Assembly: GCF_000003815.2 (NCBI RefSeq)
Contig: NC_049984.1
Coordinates: 23,442,843 to 23,506,842 of the forward strand
DNA from: Branchiostoma floridae
Lineage: Eukaryota; Chordata; Leptocardii; Amphioxiformes; Branchiostomatidae
Direction: 5' to 3'
Length of the DNA stretch: 64,000 nucleotides
Shown here: piece after piece, positions 46,051-63,300 of the stretch
How positions within the stretch are numbered: position 1 is the stretch's first letter
Layout: every line of letters starts with the position of its first letter
The notes under the pieces: model-generated
Database searches by the model: none
Told to the model about the DNA's origin: nothing
Seen by the model: the letters and a program-made list of their open reading frames with translations, nothing else
Made by a program: the position numbers and the translations under genes

Positions 46051-47836
46051 CATTATACACATGTACATCGCCATCCTCTTTTCTCGTAACAACAGCTAGC
46101 TAAAATTTGTTGAGTGTAAAGAGCAACTAAAGTGAAGTCTACTAACGTTACAGACGTGTGCTACATGTGCACATCATGATCTGTAGTAACGTTATATCCT
46201 CTTTACATTCAAAAAGCTGTTGTCTCAGCTACGACGTCGACAGAAGTAGACTAGTGTCTAGTACGACAAAGCCTATCTAGTATATCATAGGATTGATGTG
46301 ATAGGAAACAATTAAGGAATATTCTGGAACATACGTTCAATGATGTAGCCAAATAATAAATGCCTGTGCCGTGAGAACTGGGCAGATGTGACAGTGATTT
46401 TGAGCTATAATCTCAGCGTTGTCAATTACGACTCATATCGGAGGATATTTTACCCATGCGACCCGCCTTATCGGTCAAACAATACATACAAAGGAACATT
46501 TATCGGTGATGTGTTTTAACAAATTCGGTCTTCTATGTCTTTTCAAATTTGGGAATGCAACCTTCTTTGCAGTCACTCTTGTATATGAGCTCTACGTATA
46601 TTTTCCTGATTTTGCATCTTCCTGGTCCGTTCTATTTAACACTTGATTCGACTAGCTGTCAGCCTGTTTTAGTATACGTCGGAGGCTGGCAACAAGAAAC
46701 CGTTCATACATTGATACAATAAAAACCAAGTGCAATAGAGCTGATACGGTATCAGAAAATAAAGCGAGACGTAAGGCCTTGCAAAGAACGCCAAAACATC
46801 TGACCGTTAAGACTTAAGGGCTCTTAAGGTGGGCGTCGCCTTACGATACGTTCCCCCCCCCCCCCTCAACCGGAACCGACCAGGATGTGCGACAACGTTT
46901 CTATCAGAATCGTACAGCTAGATGTCGTACCACAAATCCACGAATGTTGTAAACATGTCGTGTTAAAGACGGACTCTGACAGTACTCAGCCTTATAAAAG
47001 AACTGGATGCCTGTTTTTGCGGCCGTTTAAAAAAGTTCATAATAAAGAGATTGTTGTACACAATATAGAACACAGTACATTAGAGACTTTACCTTTCTCG
47101 ACTCCACACGATTCTGTCCCGACGCTACACGACTCTGTCCCGACGATGCTACGACTTCGCTCACAGGTGTGTTGTGAATCTGTCCTTTTGTGTTTTTTAA
47201 GGTAGCTGCGCAGTGGGGGATGCGCAGTTGTAAAAGGGTCAGAGGTCATGAGTGAACGGATCAGACAAAGGAGCGAATCTGAAGGAAAAACGTGACGATT
47301 TCGAGCTGTTTTAAGTACGTTTTAGTATTTTTCATCCTTTCGTGCATAAGGAATTGTGACTAACACCTTGTAGTAGTCCATATGAGTTTCATTTACGCTT
47401 TGGTGTGCTGTTTTATGGAGTACGTTTCCGTTGGCAAGGAAAGAAGAAGGGGGAGGGGGGCAGAATTTTAGTACGGATATATTTTGGCACCAAAAATTGG
47501 AGGGGGGTTGAAGACGTCAGTCACTATTTTTTTCTAATCTTTTTACAGGTTTGCGATAGCAAAACCTGTATTGTTATTGCTGGTGCCTGAGGACGTCGCC
47601 ATAGTGTTTGTTCTACTGAGTACTATCATGTTGTTCAATTTTTAATGAGGATGGTGTTGTTCTTTAGTTGTAACCAAATAGACTGCAACATCCACAGTGA
47701 TGTATGATGTGATGATGTTTTTCTTGTGATTGATTTGGGGAAAGAATTGTTTTGAGGGTGTTGTTGTTATCTTGTTTGGCTTAAAGTTTTGTTTTTTTCC
47801 TTAACAGACACACTGGTCATCTGAACACACAGGAAG

Positions 47837-48484
47837 ATGGCCACAGGCGGTGGTCATCCCGGCCAGCACCCTAACCTGGTGGACGATCTTGAGTCATCCT
47901 TCCACACTCTCTTCTCATCCCTCGTCAACCAGGACCACGTAAACATCGTCGAGCAAGACGAGATCAAAACCAGCGTGGAACAAAACGTCCAGAAGTTCCT
48001 CGACACCGCCAAACAGATTGAGTGCTTCTTCCTTCAACGAAGACTTCTGCTCTCAAGTCAGCGTCCCGAGCAGATCTTAAAGGAGGACATCCAGGAACTG
48101 CGGACGGAACTGCAGAGGAAGGAGGCGCTCATACAGAAGCATCAGCAGAAGATCGCGCAGTGGCAGACCGTGTTGGCCGATATTAGAGGGTTGGGGCGGC
48201 GGCCTTCTCAGGCACCCCCGCAACAAGATGGTATGTCCCAGGGTGCGTCGTCGTCTCAGGTGCGCCCTCCCGCACCCGGGACTCCGGGTACGCCAACGAT
48301 GATTGGTCCGGGGGGACAGCACGGGATGATGTGGTCGCAGCATGGAATGGCGCCAGGACCAGGGGTGGGCCCCCTAGCGCACCTGGAACAGACTGCATCC
48401 AGTTTGGGTAGCCTAGGCGGCAGCTTTGGTAGCTTCGACAGAGGGGGAAGCTTTGACAGGGGAGGCAGCTTCGATAGACGATGA
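47837..48484 (+). CDS. MED28: Mediator of RNA polymerase II transcription subunit 28
   Basis: Head-module-associated Mediator subunit, nuclear, acting in Pol II transcription. One coding exon, 215 residues against about 178 in human. Residues 13-110 match the family: NLVDDLESSFHTLFSSLVNQ, QNVQKFLDTAKQIECFFLQR and EDIQELRTELQRKEALIQKH, the last a coiled coil. The C-terminal third is a low-complexity Gln/Pro/Gly region ending in a GGSFDR repeat (three units), longer than I expect for vertebrate MED28. The ATG is the first in the exon. A strong polypyrimidine tract and AG at 47807 lie 29 bp upstream, so a 5' UTR exon is probably spliced on from further upstream. Poly(A) signal follows at 48725. 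Confidence 0.95.
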   Translation: MATGGGHPGQHPNLVDDLESSFHTLFSSLVNQDHVNIVEQDEIKTSVEQNVQKFLDTAKQIECFFLQRRLLLSSQRPEQILKEDIQELRTELQRKEALIQKHQQKIAQWQTVLADIRGLGRRPSQAPPQQDGMSQGASSSQVRPPAPGTPGTPTMIGPGGQHGMMWSQHGMAPGPGVGPLAHLEQTASSLGSLGGSFGSFDRGGSFDRGGSFDRR

Positions 48485-48724
48485 CTCTATATATCATGAA
48501 TATACATGTATCTGATTGTGTTTAGAATCAGAGCGTCTCTATAACTTCAGTTTCAGATAGCATAACATTGTATAGAACCATCCAATCTGTTTATAGATGG
48601 ACAGATGTTAAGTGTTTGCCATTTTGTTATTCTCAAAAGCATTCCAATATTGTAGAATTTATCTAATCCTATCCACACATCTGATTTTCTGTCATTATGT
48701 ATGTTGTTTGTAAAATGTGATGTT

Positions 48725-48730
48725 AATAAA
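48725..48730 (+). promoter_or_regulatory. Poly(A) signal of MED28
   Basis: AATAAA 241 bp after the MED28 stop on the same strand, the first such hexamer downstream. Confidence 0.6.
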
Positions 48731-48935
48731 CTATGATAACCACCTTTGGTTGAGTGAACCTACGTTAGTTACAAGGGCAGATCATCTAAGGTTCAGGTGT
48801 TTATGGCAGTCCAAAAAAGTACTACAGTACATGTAGTATATTCTAGTACTTCTAGTTATTCACCAAGCAGAGGCTTCAGTCGTGAAACAGTAGTAGCCAC
48901 CTTTACGACCTTCCACAGGCGTTGGCGTAGTTTAG

Positions 48936-49410
48936 TTGCAGTCCTATTCTTAGGATAGGACGCTAAGCTGTAGTCCACTGTTTATATACACCTTTCTCAC
49001 GCGGTGGCCATGATGGATTAAAGACGAGGTCAATGAGGCAAACAGACAAAACTTATTTCTAAAATCAGCTCCCATTTAGTTTTTCCCCAGACCACACAAT
49101 TTTTTACAATATAAGATCAAATAATAAATATTATAACTAGTGTAATGCAGCGAAATTTAGACTCGAGTACTGATGCAAAATAAAAACATAATAATGCAAA
49201 TATTTGACGGACATGCAGCCATTCTCTTATTGGTCAATTTTCTCATTTCCATGCTATCATTGGTTGAACTATTAAGTATGATGGACAGTCTTTTGTTTGC
49301 CTCATTGAACTCGTTTTAGATCTATCATGGCCGCCTCGTGAGAAAGTTGTATTATACTTGTCGCAAAGAGCTAGGCAAATTTCCCCTGTACAATAAACCT
49401 GTAAATACTA
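48936..49410 (+). mobile_element. SINE 3' part split by a palindromic element
   Basis: 48936-48991 (GGATAGGACGCTAAGCTGTA, CCACTG) and 49347-49400 (TTGTCGCAAAGAGCTAG, CCTGTACAATA) correspond to the continuous SINE part at 29787-29880. Between them sits 48992-49346, an inverted repeat beginning CTTTCTCACGCGGTGGCCAT and ending with its near-inverse. Confidence 0.8.
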
Positions 49411-49949
49411 GTACTGTACACACAGTGTGTCATTACTATGTCGCTCATCTCTTCATCCAAGCTTAACTGGTTCAAAGTCGATTTCCCTTATAGCAACTGC
49501 ACATGTACACATCAGAAAAAAGAAACAGTATTTTCATTTTGCCTCATTTAATGACAAGTGCAGGGATCACAGGTTGTACACAAGGTTCTTAGCTGGGATA
49601 TGATTTCTCCACAGCTATGTGTGTGTAATGTATTGTATTTGTTTATTGTAACTGTCGCGTTCTTGCGACCCTTCTTCGAGCGGGTGATCTATACCTGTTC
49701 GGGGAAGGGTGTTCTAGAACCGTCAGAACGCGACCAGTAATGTGATTCAAAATAAGAGTTTGGTTTGATCGTCGCACAGGACAGACGTGTCGTCAATTGG
49801 TCCTCTTTCCAATATGTGCATTTCAAGAAAGGGCTATGTGGCAAAGGTAACAAGTAATGTACAGATCTGTCAACTGTTTCCTTTATAAACCAGCCACCAT
49901 GCTTTCATCAATTCTTACACAACAATATAAAGATAAGCTTTAAAGGTAA

Positions 49950-50215
49950 AGGTAGTTTCAGGGCCCTTTTTAGGATGTAGGGGCAGTGAATTGTTATCCA
50001 CTGCTTTTTGGGCAGGGTATTAGAGTGCAGAGCCTATCCCTCTCCTTTCACTGCCTTTTACCTTCCAACCAAAGTCAGGTACCCATTTTACACCTGGATG
50101 AAGTGAGGAATGTCATGGCCTCACCATAGGGTGCAACACCTTTGGCGTGTTGGGATTTGAACCTAGGAACTCTGGGGTCCGGGCCAAACACCTGAATCAT
50201 CACACCAACTCTACG
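49950..50215 (-). mobile_element. tRNA-derived SINE
   Basis: Minus strand GTTGGTGTGATGATTCAGG (A box) and CCTAGGTTCAAATCCCAAC (B box), with tail AAAATGGGTACCTGACTTTG. Same family as 17222-17400, 55045-55255 and 63890-64000. Confidence 0.85.
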
Positions 50216-50453
50216 CAACAACATCCTTTGACCCAAGTTGCCTGGCAAAAAAAAGTCTGGTGGAGTGCACAAAGGTGGCTGAACAGTTCCAAAATCTTTC
50301 TACACAATGAAATTTTGTGTGTGCTAATTTCCTGGCAGATTCACCTGTGTCATAAGGTAGTAACCAAGGAGTCTGGCTGGCCAAGGAGTGTCCAGTAGCC
50401 TCCAGAAATATGGACACTCCTTCACCAGCTTTGATACTATCTTATGCCATTGG

Positions 50454-50813
50454 CAGGCTTTTAGCTAGGATTTTATAATATAATAGGGAGTCCAAACTTA
50501 CTGGTGAGTCGCGTTAAGTAGGAGGGGTCTGGGGGCATCGACCTTCCATGGTGCAGAGTTTTTGATGATTTTAAGTTTAAAAAGTGCATTCTAAGGTATC
50601 CCAAGAGGCAAAAATACACAATGTACTGTTACAGATATCACAGTAGAAGACTGTGACCACAGATGACCTGGTTGCATCCCTGGTCAATCAGAATTTCATG
50701 CTTGTCAGAGGATTTTCTCCCCAGAATAGGGCGTCCAGGGGCATCAAATTTCTTGTTATTCTAAGAAAAGGGCATCCAGATGACGCGTTGACGCATGCCT
50801 GGCTAAAAGCCTG
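50454..50813 (+). mobile_element. hAT-like MITE, family A copy 2, exact 8-bp TSD
   Basis: Same family as 33880-34233, flanked by GCCATTGG at 50446-50453 and 50814-50821. It is inserted inside an older AAGCAGATC-type palindromic element whose halves remain on both sides (50400-50453 and 50822-50845). Confidence 0.95.
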
Positions 50814-51030
50814 GCCATTGGTACATGTAAATCTGCCTGGAGACAACTGGGGTGCCACTATCAACATGTTGGTAATGGTACATCCATCTCTTTGGTGAAG
50901 CTACAAGAACATCACCCTGTAAGTGTGACAGCAAAGGTTTTTTTTAAGAGTTGAGAAACAAGTTTTGTTTGCAGTCCTGAGTTTAAAATGTAGCAGAAGT
51001 GTCAGGCACTCTACAAGATAACTAGCCTTA

Positions 51031-51290
51031 GGGTCGGGTACCGCTACAGAAAATTCATTCCAGAGGATCAAGTCCGGACCTAAACCTGATAATAGTAGGA
51101 CAAGTACTGTATCATATTTTGTTCTCTGAGCAGTTCTGTGTTACATGTACAAATTGTGTATGGAATGATAGAGAATTTGTGCTGGTTACTGTTCACTTGC
51201 CAATCCGTCCAAATACAGGTCCAGAGATTTTTCTGGTATGATTTATAGGATCTGTCCGGCAGAAAATGTTAGTTTCGTATCCGGCACCCA
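51031..51290. mobile_element. GGTACC/GGTCCAGG-type MITE, diverged
   Basis: AGGGTCGGGTACCGCTACAG, CAGAGGATCAAGTCCGGACC and a right end TATCCGGCACCCATGCC. Confidence 0.7.
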
Positions 51291-51560
51291 TGCCTAACCA
51301 GCCTGGTTGTCTAGCTTGCTGTATTTAAGTTATTGCAAATCCCACAAAATCTTTTCATGTCCTTGATATGATTTAATAACAGTCTCTGTGTGACATACAA
51401 ACATGAATGAAGTTTTACTCCATTTTGTACATAAAGATGACTGGCTTATGTACTTGCATGTTGTACATTGTACAAATTGTTTTAACAATTTAGTTGTTAA
51501 GTTCAAGAAGTATTCGTTCAGCATTATCTGTACCACAATTTAAGTTTACAAAGTGCAAAG

Positions 51561-51769
51561 CACTGCACGGAAACTCAAATTTCCGGGAATTTCTGGGTTC
51601 TGGCAAACCAGTGAAACTTGACCTGTTCGGGCCTTGTACATGAATTTCCCCATCCGATGTGTCTGGTTATTGAAATTTCTCTATATTCCTTGACATAACC
51701 CGGACATGTCAAGTTTCATGGATGTTCCAAGGTTGAGAAATTCCTGGAAATTTATGTTTTTGTGCAGTG
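51561..51769. mobile_element. MITE with CACTGCAC termini
   Basis: CACTGCACGGAAACTCAAAT ... GAAATTCCTGGAAATTTA..GTGCAGTG. Inner arms AAACTTGAC / GTCAAGTTT also pair. No target duplication clear. Confidence 0.8.
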
Positions 51770-52233
51770 AAGGTACATGTAGGAGACACTGGAATTAGCT
51801 ACACTGTTGTGTGAAAACCATAAGAGAACCTGCTAGTGTTACATCGACGAGACTTTCTGTCAGTACTACATGTTGAAATGTTTGTCATTTCTACAATGTA
51901 TGAAGATTCATTACATTTTGAATCCTTTGTTAGCTTTGGGCCATGTCGATTGTATTATATGAATGACATCTGCATGGCAATATTTGTCCATGCTGCAAAT
52001 TGCATGTGCAAAGCAGCTGTAAAATGAGCAAATATATGTTTGCAAACAATTGCAAAAGAATATATAGGAAAACTGATACTAATGAGGTACATGTAGAATG
52101 CCACAGTCAATACCAAAGCCAAAGAACAAAAAATAAAGTAGTGTTTTGTATACCATACTGTGTGTCCAGTCATTTGTTCAACCTTCCTGACCACTTAGAT
52201 TTCATAATGAAGCCAAATTTCTTTTGCCAAACA

Positions 52234-52239
52234 TTTATT
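52234..52239 (-). promoter_or_regulatory. Candidate poly(A) signal of PSMA7
   Basis: AATAAA on the minus strand about 190 bp past the PSMA7 stop. Confidence 0.5.
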
Positions 52240-52428
52240 TTTTATGCTCGTATCAGTTTTTGAGTTCCCAGAGGATGTCATCCATATAATCAAATCAACA
52301 TGGCCTTTAAAATGTAGGAAAAAAGCTTTGACAAACATGTCATGCTACTGGAGCTTTTGAGGCAAGGCTATGAAGACCTTCCAAACATAACTATATATAC
52401 AAAAAGGTATCTAGAGAGAATTGTTGTC

Positions 52429-57300
<4,872 letters not shown>

Positions 57301-60300
57301 ATGTCTGTAGCGTTCGTCTCGCACCGCCAACGGCCAAAAGAATGGCCAAACCAGGCGTCCATCCAAAAGGTACGACAAACACTGCGTGGAAAAGGGATTG
57401 GGATGGTGTGAATTTTGGGACGTTTTTGGGCGATGCGCCATGGCTGAAATGGTTTTCATGTGTTGATGAAACCGACATGAAAACAATAGATTTCACGCAC
57501 ATGTCCACGTGCTTGTCTTCTGTGTTGATGTGATCTTTACTCTGTACAGAGAGATCTTGTATTTCCCGCCACGCAAGACTATTTGACTTCTCACAGGCTC
57601 GTGAGATTTGTTTAGTGCCCCCTAATTTGAAGAGAGGGGGCATTGTTAATTTATGGGTGCTTACGCTCTGGATGAATAGCGCTGTTATCAGAATATCACT
57701 CGTGCACTTAGCTTTGGGCCATTCACTCGCTACTGTTCAATTGGATTCGTAAATGGCGCGTGTGAAGTGTGTGCTGTTGAATACTATAACCAACCAGGTG
57801 TGATTTCTTTGGCTCATGAGATCGCAAAATCAAAATATCAAATAAAATTATGATTTAAGTATTTTTAGCATGAAAATCCATTTGTCACTGTGTTGGTAAA
57901 TGACATATTTTCAGTTCCAATGAGTTTGGATATTCCTGAAATTTTCGACTTACTTCCGGGACGTGATGCCACAAACACGTGACGATCAATCTTAAGATCC
58001 AGATAACATATGTCGGCCCCTGTCTCTGTTCCAATCAAATCCTGTCATAATCGCCAGGACACTCCGTTTCCCTGGACAAACTAAATTCAAAATCCTAGCT
58101 TCAGACCTGTATTTCTTTGCAAGAGGAGTGAAGAAAGATTTGTACATTTGAGCTCACCATCCGAGACGGGGGGCGACACAGGTTATCTGACACAGGTCAC
58201 CTTCCATTGGAATGCAAATTTGAAAGATGATTTTCTTTCTTTTCAGTTGTTGGATGAGAACAACCAACTGATTCAATGCATTGTAGACTACCAGAACAAA
58301 GGCAAGGCAGCGGAGTGTGCCCAGTAAGTATCTCAACCTTTTTTTTCTTGTTAGACCGGTCAGGAAAAACCGGACCTGAAAAAAAATCAAATGGATGTTA
58401 GACCGATTAGGGACAGGCGTTCACATGTTTTGAAGCTTATTGGTCTAAGAAAATAGCAAGAGCGAAGTAGAGGAGAGTTGATAGTAATTTTTACTAAGTT
58501 TCTACAGTCAAACTTGGTGTACATTATCTGGCAGTTTGCGTGGTTTGCATTGTTTCCGTGAAGGTAGATGACTTGACCAAACAGATTCCTATATAGCAAA
58601 ATGACATTTTTGTTGTAATAAGTTATATCTCAATATGGTGTTATACAATTAAAATTATGTTGTTGCTGGGTATGTTCACAGTCATTTGTATACTTATCAG
58701 TGTCCCAGGTGTGTCAACAGTACTTCACTCCCATGTACCTTTGTACATTCTGCCAACAAGTTAATTTTGGCCTCTTTGTGCACATGGATTTTTGCCCGAT
58801 GTAAAAAAAAAAATTTTGTTTGACGGTCCACATGCCAATAAAATACCAGATATGTAAAGAATCATATGCTGTGTAGCAGCATTGAATGTAGATTGTACTT
58901 TGTTTAAGTGATATTAGTGAGGTAGCTATCAGTCTGTGTAACAGTAATTTTCTATGGAAAAAAGTAGCGTTGCTTTGCCCATTAGGGGATTTCTTGACTC
59001 TCAAAACAAGTTCCTTAGTTGTAGAAGTAATGTTACTAGTGTGGTAGTCTTGAATGTACTTCAGTAACTGATTATACAAATGCAAGTTGAAGTGGGATTA
59101 GTATACCACACTAGCAAGTATCACTTTGCTTTACTTGATTTGATGGTTGTGATGCCATATTTTGTCATTTCAATTTGTTAGTAATATAATTTTTATGGTC
59201 TGTTTTTAAAAATTAAGACTGGATTTGGATTTTTTTACCAAGTTTGTTTTATTTCTATGTTCTCACATTTGATTTGGAGTTTGCAGCGGTTGGCAACCAT
59301 GAAATTAACTTGCCATGGCCCCATTACAGGTACCAACAGATTCTACATAGGAACCTGGTCTACTTAGCAACGATAGCAGATTCCAACATGAACCTACAGT
59401 CACTTCTACAGGTCAGATAGTAAACAGTTTTTTAAAAACACTACATTCTGCCTTTGTGTTTTTAAATACGTCAATCTTTATGGATGTCTAAGAGTTGTAG
59501 CTTAGCAACGTAGCTTAGTTCTTAAACTAAGTTTCCTTTGCCATGTAATATTTAAGTTCTAGAGATGCTGTAAATGCAGAAATGTTCGCGGTGGTTTCAT
59601 ATTCGCGGTTTTCGCAGTGGCCAGTTCACCGCAAACTTAAAACCACTGCTAACATTTTTCCATTATAGTTCAGTTTTCCCACTACCGTAAAATTGAATCC
59701 CCGCAAACTTAAATGCATTTACACTACCTTATGTTTATGCGTTCGTAATTTTTTGCTTAGAAAAAAATGTCATATGATTACTAGCTCTCATCATTGCTTA
59801 GCTTGCAGTTCTTCCAGCAGGTGCTAGATGTCCTCACTGAGCTTGTCTTGTGTTTGTACTAGACGCCGAACCAGAACCCTTCACCAAATCCTGGAGGCAT
59901 GCCGCCATCTTCCATGAATGGACCACCCCCTCCTGCCTCCCAGGGGGGTAACATGGGCGGACCCATGCCTCCTCCGCAGGGGGGTGAAATGTCAGGGAAC
60001 CAGGGGGGACCACCCATGGTACCCCCCTCCTCTACACCAGGACCGGTGTCTTCAGCTAGTAACAACTTTATGCCAGGTAATATATGCGCATATTGAGTGA
60101 CCCATGGGGGAGGGGGGTGACCCTGGGCATGTCCAAGCCTTAAGGAATTTTAAGGTGATCTAAATTAATAAAATCATTACTGTTTCAACTGCGAAGGTGA
60201 TCACACCAAACTAAGGCTAATTTTTATGTTGATACACTGCAAAATTTTATATCTGTATGATTCAAATATGATACTGAAAATACAGGTGCCCTGTCGCATT

Positions 60301-63300
60301 TCTATTTTCTACTGCATTTGTTGGATCACTTCAACCGTAATCTATAAAAAAAGAAAATAAAATCCTTTCCTGTTGGTACTATTTTTTCTATTTTTTCTGT
60401 TGGTACTACCCAAATCGTAAACACATTTTTGTTTTGTTTTAGTATTCTACTGCATATTTGTTGTTCCTATATGGCTGTCTAAACTGTTAAACCACACAAA
60501 TGAATAAGATCTATAATGCTCTTATGATTTGAACCCATTCAGGTAATAACCAGGGGCCAAATCACAGCCAACCCAGCCAAATGCCACCAGCTAGTAGCTA
60601 TGGTAACCAACAGCCAGGCTACAACCCACCCATGTCAACTTCCAACCAGCAGCCAATGATGAACCAGCAGGGTATGAATAATTATAACCGTGGACCAATG
60701 GGACAAGCTCCTCCAGCTGGTATGTGCCATATTTGGAGGTGCTGTGTATAATGTATGCATGGTGAGCCTGTGGTGTATGGATGAAAGTTATGCTAATGAG
60801 CAGTGGTTTGGTGCAATGTGATTGGCCCGTGGTGAGAAGAAAAGGCTTCCCAGTGTTAGTTGATGCATGTGGTCTGGGGTTTTTGTCAGAATTTGTGGCA
60901 AGATTTGGATTGCAACCATAATTTGTGTTCTGGCCCTAAAATCTCTCTACATTTCCATTTTCTCAAGCTCATTTTGGGCACTTTCGTTTCCTCGATCCTT
61001 ACATGTTTGCAATCCAGATGGTGGGCAAGTTCTTTTCTACTTCTATATTCTTTCATATTCTTCCCTAGACTATAGCTCATTTTAGAGACAATCATTTTTT
61101 GTTGATTCCTTGTGATTAATTCATAATATGATTCTTCAACAGATATCTTTAGTAGTGATAATGATTTCAATATTTCTGTTATTCTCTATAATTAATAATT
61201 GTGTTTAGGAATGATTTTCCATTCTTTTGTTTCATTGAGATTTTCCTTTTCCCTCCCTTATTCGCATAAATCTTTATCCATCACTCCATCCTTGTTTTTC
61301 CTTCTTCCATTCCAATCATTCAGTATGATACTCTTTCGTTTTGGCAACACCTCTGGGGTGGAGCCTCTTTCCCTGCACTTCCCACCTACCCTTCAAGCAG
61401 AGGTTGGGCTAAGACTTCTATTGAACATCTTTTGAGACATTTTGTGAGCTTTCTATTTTGTCAGTATTTCTTTGTATACTTATGTCATATTTATTGGAGT
61501 TAAGCCAATATACAGGAAGAAAAAATGACAAAATCCAAACTTGACAAAACGTCTAAAACTAGCCGAAACCTTACCTCTCAGTAACGCTGGCACAGACAGT
61601 ACCAAAATATATGTTTAGGGGGCATTCAACTCCCCTATACATCAATCTGAAACCTATTTTTTCAACAATAGAAATGAAATTAAACTAAGCTGAGTCTGCC
61701 AGCAAAATTTGCCTCTCAAAATGCAGGAAACAGCATTCTTGAGGGTCAACATTTGCCTCAAAATTTTGCAAGGGGGAGCATGCCCCTTTTGTCGAAACGT
61801 TGATCACCCAACCCCACCCAATACTTTCTGCCAAAATCCTCTGCTTGAATAGTAATTCCCCCCTCCCACCCCCCTTCTTACATAGACTAATCTCTTTGGT
61901 TTGGACTTGCATGTAATTTGAGTTGTGCCCACCCTCCCAGCCACAAAGCCAAACCCCAGCTCACAGCCGGGCTTACCGCCCCAGTCAGTCTCAGTGGGCA
62001 CCACAGGTCACCTACAGCAGGCTGTGGGCAACGTTTTGGGCAAGTTGATAAGGATGCCGCCCGCTCACAGACTTACCAACGGGCAGCAAGGTGTGTACCG
62101 TGCACCGACTAGTTGTCTTGTTGTAACTGGGTGCAGGGCTTGAAATGCTCCTATCTTTCACTTGAAAGTTTATCTGTGTTGGTAGAAGTCTTTGTGATCA
62201 AAGTTGAACTGTAATTTCCAACGCAAAAATTGGATTTACTTCAAATTTTCGAGCTCCAGTCTTTGTCAAGCACGAAGCTGTCCACTGCATCTGTGATTCA
62301 TGATATTCGAGTACCTGTATTTCAAGCCCTGTTGGTTAGTGGAAGGGAATGAATGCAGAAAGTGTGTTTGATGTTGCCAGACATATGTTGTAGTCCATGA
62401 TTGTACTTTTCTTGAAAAGAATTATGTGAAGTTGGGTGGGTGTAATGCTTATGGCAACAGCCAACAACAAAAAAGGGTAAGTGGTACATAATTGTGTTGT
62501 CTTTGTGTGTGTGTGTATGTGCTTGGTTACGTGTATGCATGTGAGTCTTTGTAGCTACAAATGTATACCTGTATGTGTGTATGTGCATGCATGTACCTAC
62601 CTTTGTGTTTATGTAGAAAATGTATGACATTGTGTATGTGTGTGTGCTTCTATGTGTTTCTGCTTGTATGTCCGTGTGTGACTGTTTCTGTAGCAAAATT
62701 CTGTGTAATTCCATAATTATATTTTTCCAGCAGCAGACTGTCCAGTGTTTTAGTGTTATCATTGCACATTGTTTGTTAACTGCCTGTTGTGGTTTGGCCA
62801 CTGTAGTCGGGCAGAAGACTTAACTGTTCTTGATAATTACATTGGACTCAGCCTACTTGTGAACATATGGAAGACTTGTCAGGAGTTACGATAAGAACTT
62901 CATGAGCCAGTCTAATAGTTTGCTATATGTCTGTTTTCCATGAATTCTAGGAATTGCAAAGGTATTTTTCTGTTTGTGTGCTGGTGTACCAAATCTTTAG
63001 GGACACTGAGGGTAACACACCTATAATTCACTACATGTAGTTGTACAAAATACATTGTGTATGTATGGTACTGGTAGGGTAACGATATGGGCTAGAGAAA
63101 GTCGTGACAATTTGGGAATGTTACACATTTCAGAATACCTTACACTATACGTCTATTGGTCATTGCGTTTGCCAGCGATTTTACAAAGTCAATGGTTATA
63201 TTTACTTCATCCCAAGGGAGTGAAGATTTGTTTGTGTGTGTATTTCATCTGCAGTGCAGTTTTCATCTGAATTGCTAGAGGGCTCTCATCACTTGTAGTA

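Larger units (their letters stand above)
45236..47836. other. Divergent KLHL-MED28 intergenic region
   Basis: Contains both promoters, CA repeats, the gap, and a probable MED28 5' UTR intron ending at 47807. 47100-47150 has a twofold CACGA.TCTGTCCCGACG repeat. TGCGCAG half-sites at 47205-47230 resemble NRF-1 halves. Nothing coding. Confidence 0.5.
48485..52428. other. MED28-PSMA7 convergent spacer
   Basis: MED28 3' UTR to about 48750, then SINEs, nested MITEs, a short palindrome at 49650-49736 (GTCGCGTTCT / AGAACGCGAC), and PSMA7 3' UTR from about 52220. No gene seen in 50846-51030 or 51770-52220. Confidence 0.5.

Noticed and set aside
45599-46099. Long ORFs of His/Thr or Cys/Val repeats
   Set aside because: They are translations of CA/TG microsatellites and run into the N-gap.
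48992-49346. Clean target-site duplication for the palindrome in the SINE
   Set aside because: No matching 8-bp (or other) duplication could be read at both edges, so none is claimed.
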